From Laccaria trichodermophora (lineage: Eukaryota; Basidiomycota; Agaricomycetes; Agaricales; Hydnangiaceae): 64,000 nucleotides of DNA. The position numbers and the translations under genes are program-made. The notes under the pieces were generated by a model, which saw only the letters and a program-made list of their open reading frames with translations, searched no databases and was not told where the DNA came from. Numbering within the stretch: position 1 is the stretch's first letter; every line of letters begins with the position of its first letter. Positions 10,323-23,300 of the stretch are shown piece by piece. The stretch lies in assembly GCA_018417955.1 (NCBI GenBank), contig JACTVC010000003.1, positions 3,224,001-3,288,000 on the forward strand, written 5' to 3'.

Positions 10323-12634
10323 ATGAAGAAAGCTACACCGTATCTGAAGAAAACTACTCCAGCCTTGCCGCGCCCCTCACCTTATCCAACTGGCCGAATT
10401 GACAAATTTGGCGTCTTCCATCGGTTTGATGCTGGCACCACCAACGTCGATCCTCTCACAAATACACTGGTATCCTGCTCCGAGCTTCCAATAATGCCTA
10501 CACGATCAACTCAGCTGCCCGCTTGGAAACTGGACATGGTTCCGTACACTGGGCCTCCGGCCCAGCGTCCTACTGAACCGCTCCCAGACTCATCGTTTCA
10601 CCGCCTTCGAATCAGAACTCAGTCATGGATATGCATGTGACGTCTTCGAACAAGACTTTGGGAAACAGTGGCCAGCCCGGGCTGTTGCCAGTTGATAAGG
10701 GGAAAGCAAAAGTACATCTCTTTCACTGAAAGTCGAGCTGATGTTGAATTTAGAATAGGAGGTCTCCTTCCCAGCTTCCACGCCTCTGAGGGACGAAGAT
10801 TTCGACATGACTGGAACTACTCTGCCCAATGCGTCAACCTCCGTAAGCACCTTTAACAACACCCATGACTAGCATAATCAAACACCTCTCCAGCGCTCGT
10901 CCACTACCGTGACTATGCCCTTATCCGTAAGTGGGCACATTCTTTTATTGATGAGCACAGGTTATTGAACATCTTTTAGCCGAACTCCATGCCTATCACC
11001 CTCCAAGGACTGGTAGCAACCGGATTGTCTCCCACTGCACCAAATGATGTTAGCATGGGGCATAGCTCCATGCCTGCAAATTCATTGGCCGCAGTAAGTT
11101 CCTTCTTTATCACCATAGCTATAAATTTACAAAACATCTTGCAGCAACCATTTTTCTCGCCTGCCACCCCGCAAAGGCCACCTAATACCCCCTCAAATAA
11201 TGTTGACCACGTAAGATCCCACTTATCTGAAAGGGCGCCTTCTAATCACCTAGCTTTCTATAGGTTTCTCCGGAGCTCAACGATGTCATTGTAAAAAGTG
11301 TTGAAAAAAGCGTCACAAACGTCTTCTATACCCTCCTTCCTCAGTTTGTTGCACATAACCCCCCACACTCATCAAACTCCACAGGCGCCTCCCAGTCCCA
11401 ATCCATGGACATCAACATGCATGCAGAGGATGCAGATGACTCCACCAAATTGCCGCAGATGAAACAAGTCAGAAAGAAGAAGATGTGTAATTGTTCTCCA
11501 GGTACGGATGACGACAGCTCAGTCGCAGATGATGAGGAGGATGTGGAGTGGTCAAGGACAAAAGCAACTCCCAGCAAGAGTCCTGGGAGAAGAGGGGCCG
11601 TAATGAATCTCTATCATGTTGAGTCTCCAAGCTATTTCTTTCATTTCTGTTCTGACATCAGTGTAAAGTCTCTAATCAGAGAACACCTTTGTCAAAAAGG
11701 TGTTTTGGGTCCTCACGACAAAGTCCTGCCATCGCCAGAGCCATCTGAAGTTGAAGACTTCATCACTGACAATCAGGGAGGGCCATCGTTGAAAGTTCCT
11801 CGCTTTTATTGGGCTGAGACCTTCGAATCTACTTGGAACCAACAAGTCCTCTTTATCTTAGCAACCGATCTCTGTCCTAGATTACTAGACTCAGAAATCA
11901 GATGCCAGTTGGAGGCTAAATGCATCACTATAGCGGCTTTGAAGAAAACTATCGCTATGAAACTTAAATGCACTTGCGAAGGCTACAACACTCACACACC
12001 GCCTCCAATCAATTCTCAAGACATGGTTGTTGAGAAGTTGGCTCGGTTCGAAAAGAAGAAAGACGCCATGTTGAAGCAGAACAGGAGGAATGGCCGTCGC
12101 AAGGGCGTAAGTGACGATTGTTGACTGTTTTCCATTCCTCGCTAAGTTGGTGCCCAGACGTACTCCCGAAGGTTGGACATTATTGAAGATCGAATGTTGG
12201 AGAACGTCACATTCTGGTGAAATGTCCAGACTCTGCTTCAAGAGCTTGGCGAGGCTGGTATGAGCTCTGACGAGACCGACTCTGAGCGTTGAGCTCAGAA
12301 AGTTAAGGTTCTTCGGCACGTACCCAAAGTCTGGCTTAATCCGGAAATATCTGCACTCTGGAATGCCGTAGAGAATTATGGCAAGGGAATGTACGACAAG
12401 CCTGGTAATGCCCCCCTCACCTGTCACTTTGAACCTCGCCTCCCGCCTCCTTCAGAATCCGCATCAGGGAAACCGAAATGTCGCCCTGTTGTTCGTTGCG
12501 TCTCAGGCCTACCATCAAACTATTACTGCAATTTATGGTGGAAAACACAATCTTCGGCCCAGCAGGAGATGGTGGATCGTCGTCCGCCCAAGGAGCTACC
12601 ATTGTATGTGAGTTATCTATTACTACAGTCTTAG
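10323..12634 (+). pseudogene. Conserved Agaricomycete protein of unknown function, decayed
   Basis: A multi-exon gene can be followed from MKKATPYLKKTTPALP to ELPLYS*. Several GT-AG introns are clear, for example 11093-11144 and 12607-12628. Recognisable blocks: a low-complexity acidic stretch (TDDDSSVADDEEDVEW), FESTWNQQVLFILATDLC, then LLQELGEAGMSSDETDSE and LPPPSESASGKPKCRPVVR. The GMSSDE motif and the order of blocks match a family found in large numbers in mushroom genomes, often near transposons; its role is unknown. Two in-frame TGA codons interrupt it, near 12218 (ENVTFW*) and 12290 (SER*AQK), and a TAG occurs near 10756. I therefore call it a pseudogene. Confidence 0.55.
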
Positions 12635-12969
12635 CGAAATGATTTGTTCTGACCGCTGCTTCAGAGAGATTTACTGATCTGATTCTCGCTCCTCACTTAA
12701 CCTTGATGGTTTCGCACTATAAGCCTATAACTGTGTATACCCCCATTTGTAAGGTTCTCCCAATGTAAGGTCGATAATGTCTGCTACGTATATATGTATA
12801 TATCTTGCTGCACCCACCTTGATTTTGAAAAGCTGAGCTCTTTGACTTTAAGTACAACACAATCAAAGAACTTAAACCCGAACATACAGATGACATCCTG
12901 TCAAATTCGCCGCGGCTCCAAGGCGATGGCTTTGGGACTTTGGTACAATTGATTGGGCACAGACTACAC
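12635..12969. other. No gene seen
   Basis: I see no coding region or repeat. Around 12948-12965 a short string (ATTGGGCACAGACTA) recurs near 19460, which suggests that the duplication boundary is complex. Confidence 0.4.
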
Positions 12970-13168
12970 GCACTACGACACAATGACCACGATCAAAATA
13001 CTTACATTCTACCAAAAAGACATGCTGCAGCGGGTTCGAATACACCCTTGCCAACCGAATGATTTGTAATTTTCCACTTATTGTATTTTGTTCCTGACGA
13101 ATCTATACATGACAAATCTATACATAATGATGCAACTTTACATTCTACTATAAATCATGTTTGTAAAG
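12970..13168 (+). repeat. Left piece of the duplicated WD40 block
   Basis: This stretch is a diverged copy of 7690-7875 and carries an extra GACAAATCTATACAT duplication. The homology stops at 13168 and resumes at 17044, so the two pieces were joined before the foldback element inserted. Confidence 0.75.
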
Positions 13169-16100
13169 ACTGGTGGCTACCACTTTTATCATATAAAACA
13201 GGTAACTGCCTATAGGTCCCTGTGTATCCATCCACACTCTTTATGATAGGGAATCATTACTGTTACCATGTTTTTTCATTATCATAAAGGCTGCGCTTTT
13301 TCATTAATTGTAGGCAGGGTTTTGGGCCTCCCTCATAAGACAGCCTGTGGTTATCATTACCAATTTCATATCTTTCCAAAGCCATATCATTGCAATTTTC
13401 ATTAGTTATCTAGCCAGTATCATTGGATATTTCATTAGCTACATGAGTGATATCATTTTGCGATTTTCAATGGTTACTTTGGCAATATCATTGGAAATTT
13501 CATAAGCTACTTGGGCAATATCATTGCGATTTTCATAAATTATGTGGCCAGTATCATTGGAAATTTCATTAGCTGGTTGTGCGATATCATTGGCAATTTC
13601 ATTAGCTACTTGGGCAATATCATTGCGCTTTTCATAAATTATCTTGCCAGTATCATTGGAAATTTCATTAGCTGGTTGTGCAATATCATTGGCAATTTCA
13701 TTAGCTACTTGGGTGACATCATTGCGCTTTTCATAAATTATCTTGCCAGTATCATTGGAAATTTCATTAGCTGGTTGTGCAATATCATTGTGCTTTTCAT
13801 AAATTATCTTGCCAGTATCATTGGAAATTTCATTAGCTGGTTGTGCAATATCATTGGCAATTTCATTAGCTACTTGGGCAACATCATTGCAATTTCATTA
13901 GCTACTTCGGCAATATCATTGCGCTTTTCATAAATTATCTGGCCAGTATCATTGGAAATTTCATTAGCTGGTTGTGCAAAATTTCATTAGCTACTTGGGT
14001 GACATCATTGCGATTTTCATAAATTATGTGGCCAGTATCATTGGAAATTTCATTAACTGGTTGTGCAATATCATTGGCAATTTCATTAGCTACTTGGGCA
14101 ACATCATTGCAATTTTCATTAGCTACTTGGGCAATATCATTGCAATTTTCATTAGCTACTTGGGCAATATTATTGGCAATTTCATTAGCTCCTTTGGCAA
14201 TATCATTGGAAATTTTATTAGCTACTTGGGCAATATTATTGGCAATTTTTAGTAATCAGGAGAGTGGTCACATGACCAAACTCCAAAAGGGGTCAAAAAA
14301 CCAAAGTTGTAGCCCTGCACTATAGCTTCCCAAATCCGTTTGAATTATGTTCTGAAGTGCTCCCATTGTGGAGATATGAGGTAAAGGAATTTCAAAAGTG
14401 TCGTGTTTTTTTTGTTTTTTGTGTTTTTCTCCATGAAAACAAAACCAAATAACATGATTTCAGTATATTTAGAAAGCTAAAAGAAAGGGCTACAATTATT
14501 GTATTGTGGGAAAAATGACCAAAAAAGGAAGGTGCATGCCCTACTATAAGAGTCAGATATAGATTTACTGATAAACTACAAAAAAGTTGGACTTAGACCA
14601 CACAGTTTACTGATACCCTATAAAAGACTACAAAAGTTGGACTTAGACTATAAAGTTTGCTGATAGACTACAAAAGTTTACTAATACACTACAAAAGACT
14701 ACCAAATTTACTGATAGACTACAAAAAAGTCAGACTCAGACTACAAAGTTTACTGATAGACTATAAAAGACTACAAAAGTCAGACTTAGACTACAAAAGC
14801 TTGGATTTAGACTACAAAGTTAGAGTTAAGGTCAGAAGGTTATCTTGACTACAGAGTTTGTAGCATCCGCTTTTTCATTAGAAAAGTTTGTAGTGTCCGC
14901 TTTTTGAGACTACAAAAGTTTGTAGTGTGCGCTTTTTCATTAGAAAGTTTATAGTGACTGCTTTTTGAGACTACAAAAGTTTGTGGTGTGCTTTTTCATC
15001 AGAAAAGTTTGTGGTGATTGCTTTTTGAGACTACAAAAGGTTGTAGTGTGCACTTTTTCATTAGAAAAGTTTGTAGTGTCCGCTTTTTTTGTCATTAGAA
15101 AGGTTTGTAGTGTCTGCTTTTTCATTAGAAAAGTTGGTAGTGTCTGCTTTTTGAGACTACAAAATCTTGTGGTGTGTGCCTTTTAATTGGAAGAGTTTGT
15201 AGTGTCTACTTTTTCACTTAAAAAAGTTTGTAGTTGACATGTAGTTTATGGTGTCTCTATCTGTGTTATGGGGATGAGGTTGAAGGACTGCCATCATATG
15301 CCAGTGCTGCAGCATTAGTTTTTGGCATCATGCACAAGTTGTCTTTCACATTAGGAAAAGCCTTTCATATTGATACCTACTGTCATATCTTAAAGCATAA
15401 TTGTAACTTCATGTGGGGATATGGCTGAAGGATTGACATGACATCACCAGTTTTTGACATCATGACCAAGTTGGCTTTCACACTGTCCCAAACATAGTCA
15501 ACTTTGATGCAGCTCTTCAAGGGCTATAGGATGATGGGTTGATTCATCCTTGGAGGTGTCTTTAAGTCAGGTCATGTTATAGGTTGACTATGTATTGAGT
15601 AGGTATTAACATGAATAGCCTCCTCTAGCTTGAAAGCCAACTTGGGCATGATGTGAAAGACTGATGATGTGGCAATAGCAATATGTAAAGTCATGTCAAT
15701 CATTCAGCCATATCCTTACATGAGGTATCAATATGAAAGGCTTTTCCTAATGTGAAAGACAACTTGTGCATGATGCCAAAAACTAATGCTGCAGCACTGG
15801 CATATGATGGCAGTCCTTCAACCTCATCCCCATAACACAGATAGAGACACCATAAACTACATGTCAACTACAAACTTTTTTAAGTGAAAAAGTAGACACT
15901 ACAAACTCTTCCAATTAAAAGGCACACACCACAAGATTTTGTAGTCTCAAAAAGCAGACACTACCAACTTTTCTAATGAAAAAGCAGACACTACAAACCT
16001 TTCTAATGACAAAAAAAGCGGACACTACAAACTTTTCTAATGAAAAAGTGCACACTACAACCTTTTGTAGTCTCAAAAAGCAATCACCACAAACTTTTCT

Positions 16101-17043
16101 GATGAAAAAGCACACCACAAACTTTTGTAGTCTCAAAAAGCAGTCACTATAAACTTTCTAATGAAAAAGCGCACACTACAAACTTTTGTAGTCTCAAAAA
16201 GCGGACACTACAAACTTTTCTAATGAAAAAGCGGATGCTACAAACTCTGTAGTCAAGATAACCTTCTGACCTTAACTCTAACTTTGTAGTCTAAATCCAA
16301 GCTTTTGTAGTCTAAGTCTGACTTTTGTAGTCTTTTATAGTCTATCAGTAAACTTTGTAGTCTGAGTCTGACTTTTTTGTAGTCTATCAGTAAATTTGGT
16401 AGTCTTTTGTAGTGTATTAGTAAACTTTTGTAGTCTATCAGCAAACTTTATAGTCTAAGTCCAACTTTTGTAGTCTTTTATAGGGTATCAGTAAACTGTG
16501 TGGTCTAAGTCCAACTTTTTTGTAGTTTATCAGTAAATCTATATCTGACTCTTATAGTAGGGCATGCACCTTCCTTTTTTGGTCATTTTTCCCACAATAC
16601 AATAATTGTAGCCCTTTCTTTTAGCTTTCTAAATATACTGAAATCATGTTATTTGGTTTTGTTTTCATGGAGAAAAACACAAAAAACAAAAAAAACACGA
16701 CACTTTTGAAATTCCTTTACCTCATATCTCCACAATGGGAGCACTTCAGAACATAATTCAAACGGATTTGGGAAGCTATAGTGCAGGGCTACAACTTTGG
16801 TTTTTTGACCCCTTTTGGAGTTTGGTCATGTGACCACTCTCCTGATTACTAAAAATTGCCAATAATATTGCCCAAGTAGCTAATAAAATTTCCAATGATA
16901 TTGCCAAAGGAGCTAATGAAATTGCCAATAATATTGCCCAAGTAGCTAATGAAAATTGCAATGATATTGCCCAAGTAGCTAATGAAAATTGCAATGATGT
17001 TGCCCAAGTAGCTAATGAAATTGCCAAAGTGGTAGCCACTAGT
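13169..17043. mobile_element. 3.9-kb foldback (palindromic) element
   Basis: The ends are inverted (ACTGGTGGCTACCACTTT and its near complement at 17026-17043). The flanks are TTTGTAAAG and GTTGTAAAC, an imperfect 9-bp duplication with a 7-bp identical core, and the empty site is seen at 7872-7882. About 14076-15540 and 15560-17025 are inverted copies of each other. Long stretches are identical, for example 14657-14848 with 16253-16444 and 14965-15186 with 15915-16136. I see no transposase. Open frames inside are hydrophobic translations of repeats and are unlikely to be genes. The target duplication size would fit Mutator or hAT. Confidence 0.8.
13380..14250 (+). repeat. Degenerate tandem repeats of TTCATTAGCTACTTGGGCAA type
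   Basis: Units of about 30 bp and higher-order units of about 60-120 bp alternate between TTCATTAGCTACTTGGGCAA and TTCATAAATTATCTTGCCAG types. The right arm has only a short form of this array (about 16850-17025). The array therefore expanded on the left or was lost on the right after the palindrome formed. Confidence 0.8.
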
Positions 17044-17163
17044 GTTGTAAACTACAGAGTTCAGTCAAAGAGGCAGGAAGAGAAGGAGGAGACACAGGAG
17101 GTGGGCGGTGGAAGAGAAAGGGGAAAGCCAGAAGTGGGTGGAATGACGGACATAGACCAGACA

Positions 17164-17255
17164 ACTTTAGGGCATGCCAATTGGATAGTCGGTAATTTCC
17201 GCTTTCTGAAGCACATGTGGCTAGCCCTAAATTTTTGAAGTGACAGCCCTAAAGT
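17164..17255 (+). mobile_element. MITE-like sequence, second copy
   Basis: It has the same length and ends as 7992-8083 and was carried in the duplicated block rather than inserted independently. Confidence 0.4.
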
Positions 17256-17976
17256 GGTCAGTACATATAATGCCAAGTCTGAAAGCGTTTTTCCTCTTTC
17301 CATTCACTTACCTTACCTTCATGCGATAACTAATGCTAGTTCCCCCTTGCGATACCCTTGCACTCTCTCTTGTCCCTTCCACTCTTTCATCTGTAGTTAT
17401 TACGCGTAGATATATGGTAGATAATAAATGTAGAATAGTCAGGTACTGGTCAAGAATGATCGAAGAAAACAAAAGCATTCATTGGAATGGATGTCTCCAT
17501 TTTGAAGTGGAGTAAGTACAACAAAGTGTGATCACCCAACCATGGCTGATTGCGCATATCAGCAGGGTAGAAATACGAGATATTGTGAGTCATATCACCC
17601 TCGTATTGTCGTCATTGTGCTCAGGGCAACTATCCAGTATTTTTCATGGTAAGTTTCAACTGTTCTGTAGCAGCATGCCAAATTTATTGTCTCTTTAGTT
17701 TCCAGTCCCCCATTGAGACATTCCGGCCGACGTTGGTCCAATTCTAAAGTACGTGTCCATCGCTTGAAAATGGCTATTTCATCATTGCCAGATAGGACAT
17801 TTTTATTTATTGTTCACCTCACTGAGTTAAATACCGATGTTGCTATACACGAATAATACGAATAACATCCTCAGTTCCTAAATCTTGACTCTCAGCTTTA
17901 ATAATGAACTTCATGACTCACAACTACATGAGTCGCTTACTTTCTTTGAGCCATCCTGGCCCTTATCGCCTCGTAG

Positions 17977-19030
17977 GTTGCCTCTATCGATAAGCTCGTC
18001 GGTCATACCCACAAGATCAGATGGCTCAGCCTTGACAATGACAAATCGTTCCTGCTCAGCACTGGTGAGTTGTCTTCTTCAGAGTTGAATTTACTGCCTA
18101 ATCTGTGATTATTCAGCCAAGGACGGTATCATCGTTTGGGACCTCAAACTCCGAACACATCAGGTCATTACCAACTCACCCAACTTAAATCTTCCTGCCA
18201 TTTGGACGCCGCTTCGAATGGACATGTTCACAATGGGCTTCGTATGTGGAATGGAAGGTGGGGAACTTCATGTGTTCTGCCGCCACTCACCAGAGGTTTG
18301 TCGTCAGTCTGTTCTTTTGCCGTGATCTAACCATGTCCCATTTAGTGTACGTTCCATGAAGTTCTTGATCTTGACAATGAAGAAGCAAAGGACCATATTT
18401 TCAACTACCTTTCATATTGTGATCAACAACGACATAAGCTCTTTCCATCGTCTGAACCTGTCAATCATTAACATATGCCTTATAGGCCGTGCACCTACAA
18501 ATGAGTCATTTCCCGAGGTACAAGTGTTTTGGGGTACTGGTACCATGCACATCAAAGCTACACCCGAGCCAGGCATTATTGAAATTCAGCAGGTGAGTCC
18601 AGGGCTTGTGGTTTCCCTGCAGTTATTGAACTGTGTGAAGGTTGAGCGATCCCGTCCTGTTGTTGGAGATAGAAGGATTCAGGAACCCAGTCAGAGTGAT
18701 GGGAAGGGATACACTGAACCAGCCCGCCAGGTCGAAGTCTTGGAACCACCCCACCAGGTCGAAGCCTTGGAACCACCCCACCAGGTCGAAGCCTTGGAAA
18801 CTGCTGAGCAGTCACCTGGTTTTCGCTATGGCCAGTTTCTCCAGTTTTTTTTTTTCAGATGGTTTCTTCACGCTATTCTTTACGCTACCTGGTGTGATAG
18901 TCACCTTCTAAAGTTTACCCTTCCTTTATTATACGCGTTCATTATCATTTACGCTCCCTGTCACGATAGTCAGCTTTTTTCTATTTCAAAGTTTATCATT
19001 CCTTTATTATACGTGTACTTTGTATGGTAG
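17977..19030 (+). pseudogene. WD40-TM gene, copy 2 with lost splice donor
   Basis: This is a close copy of 8784-9849. The exon starting at 17977 and the blocks DGIIVWDLKLRTHQVI and GGELHVFC are preserved. The donor after the exon ending near 18432 has changed: copy 1 reads CAACAACGTAAGCTC and this copy reads CAACGACATAAGCTC. The intron cannot be removed at that place, and reading on meets a TAA. The C-terminus also differs: the last hydrophobic segment is shortened and stops at 19030. The nine-residue repeats are kept. I infer a pseudogene; use of a different donor cannot be excluded. Confidence 0.6.
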
Positions 19031-20354
19031 CTCGGCTGAGAAGCATTTGTAGATAATGCAGGCCACCTATCGACAATGCAATGCGAACAATTCGTATATA
19101 TGGAATGAATGGACAAGAACGGCTACGAATACTAGTATATCTCGACTTTTGAAAGTCTTGGAGTCTCTGAAATTTGAGAGGTCAGGCACAACTACAACTA
19201 CTCAACAAAAACAAAAAGGTGAAATGGAGATATCTTCAAGCGGACTCAGCACAAGAAAACTGAATCATTTGGTGGCTAATTGTGCATCTTTATGGGGTAC
19301 TTGTGGGTCACGTTGACTCGTACTGTTCCTAGGAAGCGTTGGCATGACACTGTGCACTTGACATCCTCTCGATTGTGAAATGTATGTTGTCGTAATGAAT
19401 TACTAAGTCCAAATTGCTTATCACACCTACAACGTCAGATAAACCGGCCACTACAATTTATTGGGCACAGACTATATGCGCTATGTACAGTTCACTGGGT
19501 ACGGACCACGCAACAACTCAAACCGTGATTTGGTTAGGCCGATATCGGGTGGAATTTCGGAGACAACCACGGATGAAATCAAACACTACCCAATCTTCCT
19601 GATATCCATTGAGGATGGGGAACTGTTCCTTTAGCTGAAGCATCGTGAATAAGGTTATCTTCAGCAATGATGAATGCCTAGTCTACCTTGATGCAGATTG
19701 CCACGAGTTTCTTGGGATCTTGTTTATTAAACGGGAGCCCTCTTTCCAAAGTGTTATTGACCTCAGCTCGTACACCGGCCTTCAGAAATGAGGCTCAGCA
19801 TGACGAGAGATCCACAACTACCGACGCACCTGAACCTTCTGGTAATCTTCCCTGTTCCATCCTAATACCACTGACGGTGAGTAGCCGTTCCGTCCAGGGC
19901 GACCAACTTCGCTGTGCGGCTTGGCGATCTTCTTAGAGATTAGCGGAGACAGAATCAGTTTCGATGAAGGTGACTCCAGTGGCCATGTACGGCGCAGTAT
20001 AAGTTGGGCCAACGGCTTCAGTCTTTCTTCGCCGAAGATAACATGGAGAGCGAGGAGGCAGGGCGGAGTTGTCATAGAAGAATTCAAAATACACTGTTGC
20101 AATACAAACTAATATACATTATAATCTATTGTGCCGAAAAGGGATGTAGTAACTGGAAAATACAAAGACAAAGATACATGGAAATCTATGAAGTACAACA
20201 CAAAACAAAGGTTTACAGATACAAAAGCAGAATACAAGGGATTGCGCACGCTTATATACTCTTCACCAACCAAGTAATTGTCCAGCAAAATCTATCGCGC
20301 AGCTTATCCCATCGTCCTCATTTTCACAAGTAAAATTGTGCATAGCATCTGGCC
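19031..20354. other. Region upstream of the transposase, no gene recognised
   Basis: Homology to the first WD40 block ends at about 19370-19400. The rest holds no protein that I recognise. From 20092 (CACTGTTGCAATACAAAC) to 20240 there are repeated TACAA/ATACA motifs, resembling subterminal repeats bound by CACTA transposases, but no matching inverted end was found downstream of the transposase. Confidence 0.35.
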
Positions 20355-23300
20355 ATGGGCAAGAAACCAGAAGGAAAGTGTTTGCGAATGTGCTACTGTG
20401 CAGCTTTTCGCTGTGACAGGAAAGCAATATCAGCTGAGGAGTTTACTTTGCATCAGGAGCAATCCGAGGAACTTGCCTTACAGGAAATCAAGAAGGAAAT
20501 CGTCAAGATGACCATCTGCAACTCATTCCCATTGCCCAACTCTGTGTCCCTTTCATCTCTAGATAATTCCAAGACGGAGATCTATTCCAAAGAGGTCAAG
20601 GATGCTTACAGAGCATTGGTTGCCACTGATGGATCAATCAATGAACACGAGATTGAAGTCATGGCTGTATTGGCCGAATGGGATGCAGCCGGGTTAGCCG
20701 TGAAACCGAAGGAGGCACACTTCTGGGAGAGGCATGAGGCCAGCGCCTTCTTGAGCAGGGAGAAAGCTTGGGTTGGCAACATAGCAGTTTGCTTGAGCCA
20801 GACCCCCTCATGCGGAGATGAGATAAATGCAACTTTTATCCGTGTTATGATGGAACGTGTAGATTCGATTTCTCAATGGATCAAACAACGTCTTACTGCA
20901 TGGAAGGAGCTCGACGAACACAGAGCCGGTGCCACCGGTTATTACAACACAGGTAAGTTCCTCGGATTACAATGGGCCAGTTGATCTCACTCACTTCTTG
21001 ATAGACCAGTACTTTAACCATCCTCTTCGAAAGGCCAACCCCATTCTCATCATCACGATGTTTATTTGTAATTTGGTGTTACGCCTCATGAAACATATGC
21101 TTCAATTGGTTGCGCCAAGTGTGACCTGGGAAAACATACCTGAGGATATTCATACCGCACGTCAAAAATTTGACTTAGACCCCGTTACAACGACCTACGC
21201 GACATGCCCTGCTTGCTCTTTCCTGTATGCGCCAACTGAAAAGGATGGACATAAAGTATATCCTGCACGATGTGATTTCAAACACTACCCAACTAGTTGC
21301 CCATGCGGTGCCCGTCTCACGAAATTTGGGGTTAAAGGCGGCATCAGCGTACAGGTGCCTATAAGGCCATTCGTTCTGCAGAGCTTCACCGATTTCGTTG
21401 GCAAGCTCTATTGCCATCCTGGGATCGAAGAAATGATTCGCCAAACCAAACAACACATCAAAGAGACTGTTGACGTACGGGATATCAATCAGGCCTCAGC
21501 CATCCGTCAATTCCGAGGGCCTGACAGCAAAATATTTGTTGATTGTGAGGACGAACTACGCACCGTTTGGAGCTTCAGTTACGATGCCTTCAACCCATAC
21601 CACAACAAAGCTGTGGGGAAATCAGCATCCGTCGGGTCAATAGCGATGGAGTGCATCAGCTTGCCGTCAAGCATCCGACAATGGCCTGAAAATATATTCT
21701 TCGCGGGCGCCGTCCTGGGACCCAAACAACCAAGTCTTGATGGGCTCAATCCATTCATTGCTCCCCTGGTTGATATACTTGACCGCAGTTACCACCAAGG
21801 GACCTGGTTTTCCAAAACGTATGAACATCCAGAAGGTCGACGTTCACGAGAGGCAATTATCCCCAGTGTGAATGACCTCCCTGGGTCTCGCAAAGTCACT
21901 GGCTGCGCAGGTCATTCAGCAACAAGGTTCTGTTCATTGTGCTACTTACTGAAGTCCGAAATCAATTGCCTGGATGAGTCGAAATTTAAGCCGGTCACCG
22001 CCGAAGAGCACCAACGACATGCTAAAGAATGGCTTGAGGCCACTTCTAAATCAAAGCGCAAAGCTCTGTTTAAGAAACACGGTGTATGTTGGTCAGAACT
22101 CTTACGTCTAAGTTATTGGGATCCAGTCAGTTGGGTCGTGGTCGATGGCATGCATGCCCTCCTTCTAGGGATAACAAGACACCATTTTTGAGTCGTGATT
22201 GGGACTAAATGGGACGAACGAGACAATGAAGTGGATACCATTGTGTCCAATCAAATGCCAAGGGAGGTGCACCTGAAAAAGGGACGTCAGTTGTTAGCAA
22301 GCCCAAGCACCACCATTAAACAACTGGAAACATTGCCCATACCGGCTCTGAGGCAGCTTTGTATTGAGTACGACGTCATCCAAGCGGTCACGCAAACGGG
22401 TCACCATGTAAAGAAACATCCGTTCGCGAACGCTCTTCTGGTACGTTAACCGGCGGCCAAAGTATTGCTTTGCTGATTCAATTCCAAGTCTGTTTGTCGA
22501 GAGACGTCAATCGAAGATGACAATAATGCAGAAGAGATCCCCACCATTGGTGTGACTTCACTTGACAGCGGTAAGCTCGGAGATGACCTCGAGGGCGATC
22601 TCGCAGAAATAAACACAGAACTTGGGGATCAAACGGATAGCTTTGACGGTAATCCTATGCTCAGTACGAAGGAACTCAAGGAGATACAGCAAGACATACA
22701 AGATACGATCCGCCCCACGTGGCAGACAGGTCCTCCGCCGAACTTCGGCTCTCCCACTCATGGAAAGCTCAAGGCAGATCAATGGAGAACATGCATCGAA
22801 TTCGATCTTCCTGTGTCGCTCGTCAGAATGTGGGAGGCTTCAAATGAACAAGACATCCCTGATGAACTGCACCGTCAATGCCAAAAGGTAGTTGAAAGCA
22901 CGATGCTCTTGTCAATGGCACTCCGATGGGCTCTTTTGCATAGAACGTCAGAAAAGCATGCACAAGAATACAAGCGATACATGCTCAAATACCTTCATAC
23001 ATTGAGGGAACTTTGCCCCAATGACGATCTTCATCCTGTGCACCACAATGCACTACACATCCCCGACTTTCTTCGAAGATTTGGCCCCATGCACGGCCGG
23101 TGGATGTTCCCTTTTGAACGTCTTATTGGAATTCTTCAGAAAGTTAAGACTAACTTCAAAATTGGTGAGGGGTTTTGTTTCTTTCAGAGAAGTAGTCTTG
23201 ACAATACCTTTAGGCCAATTGGAGACAACAATCATGAATACATTCTGCGCAGCAAGCGAGTTGAAGGTTTTCCTCCAACATCCCGGATGTCCCGAATCGT

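Noticed and set aside
13511..14252. Frames reading IIGNFISYLGNII repeats, which look like membrane segments
   Set aside because: Periodic translation of the foldback element's tandem repeats; several frames are open at once, and the palindromic arm repeats them.
13169..17043. CRISPR-like array of spaced repeats
   Set aside because: The repeats are contiguous and degenerate without unique spacers, and the genome is eukaryotic.
20092..20110. CACTGTTGCAATACAAAC as the left end of a separate small CACTA element around the transposase
   Set aside because: No inverted partner was found between 23882 and 24090 or nearby, whereas the ends at 1801 and 31751 pair well with a target duplication. It remains possible as a degenerate nested element.
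23165..23213. Apparent frameshift in the transposase
   Set aside because: It is a 49-nt GT-AG intron; splicing restores NFKIGQLETTIMNTF in frame.
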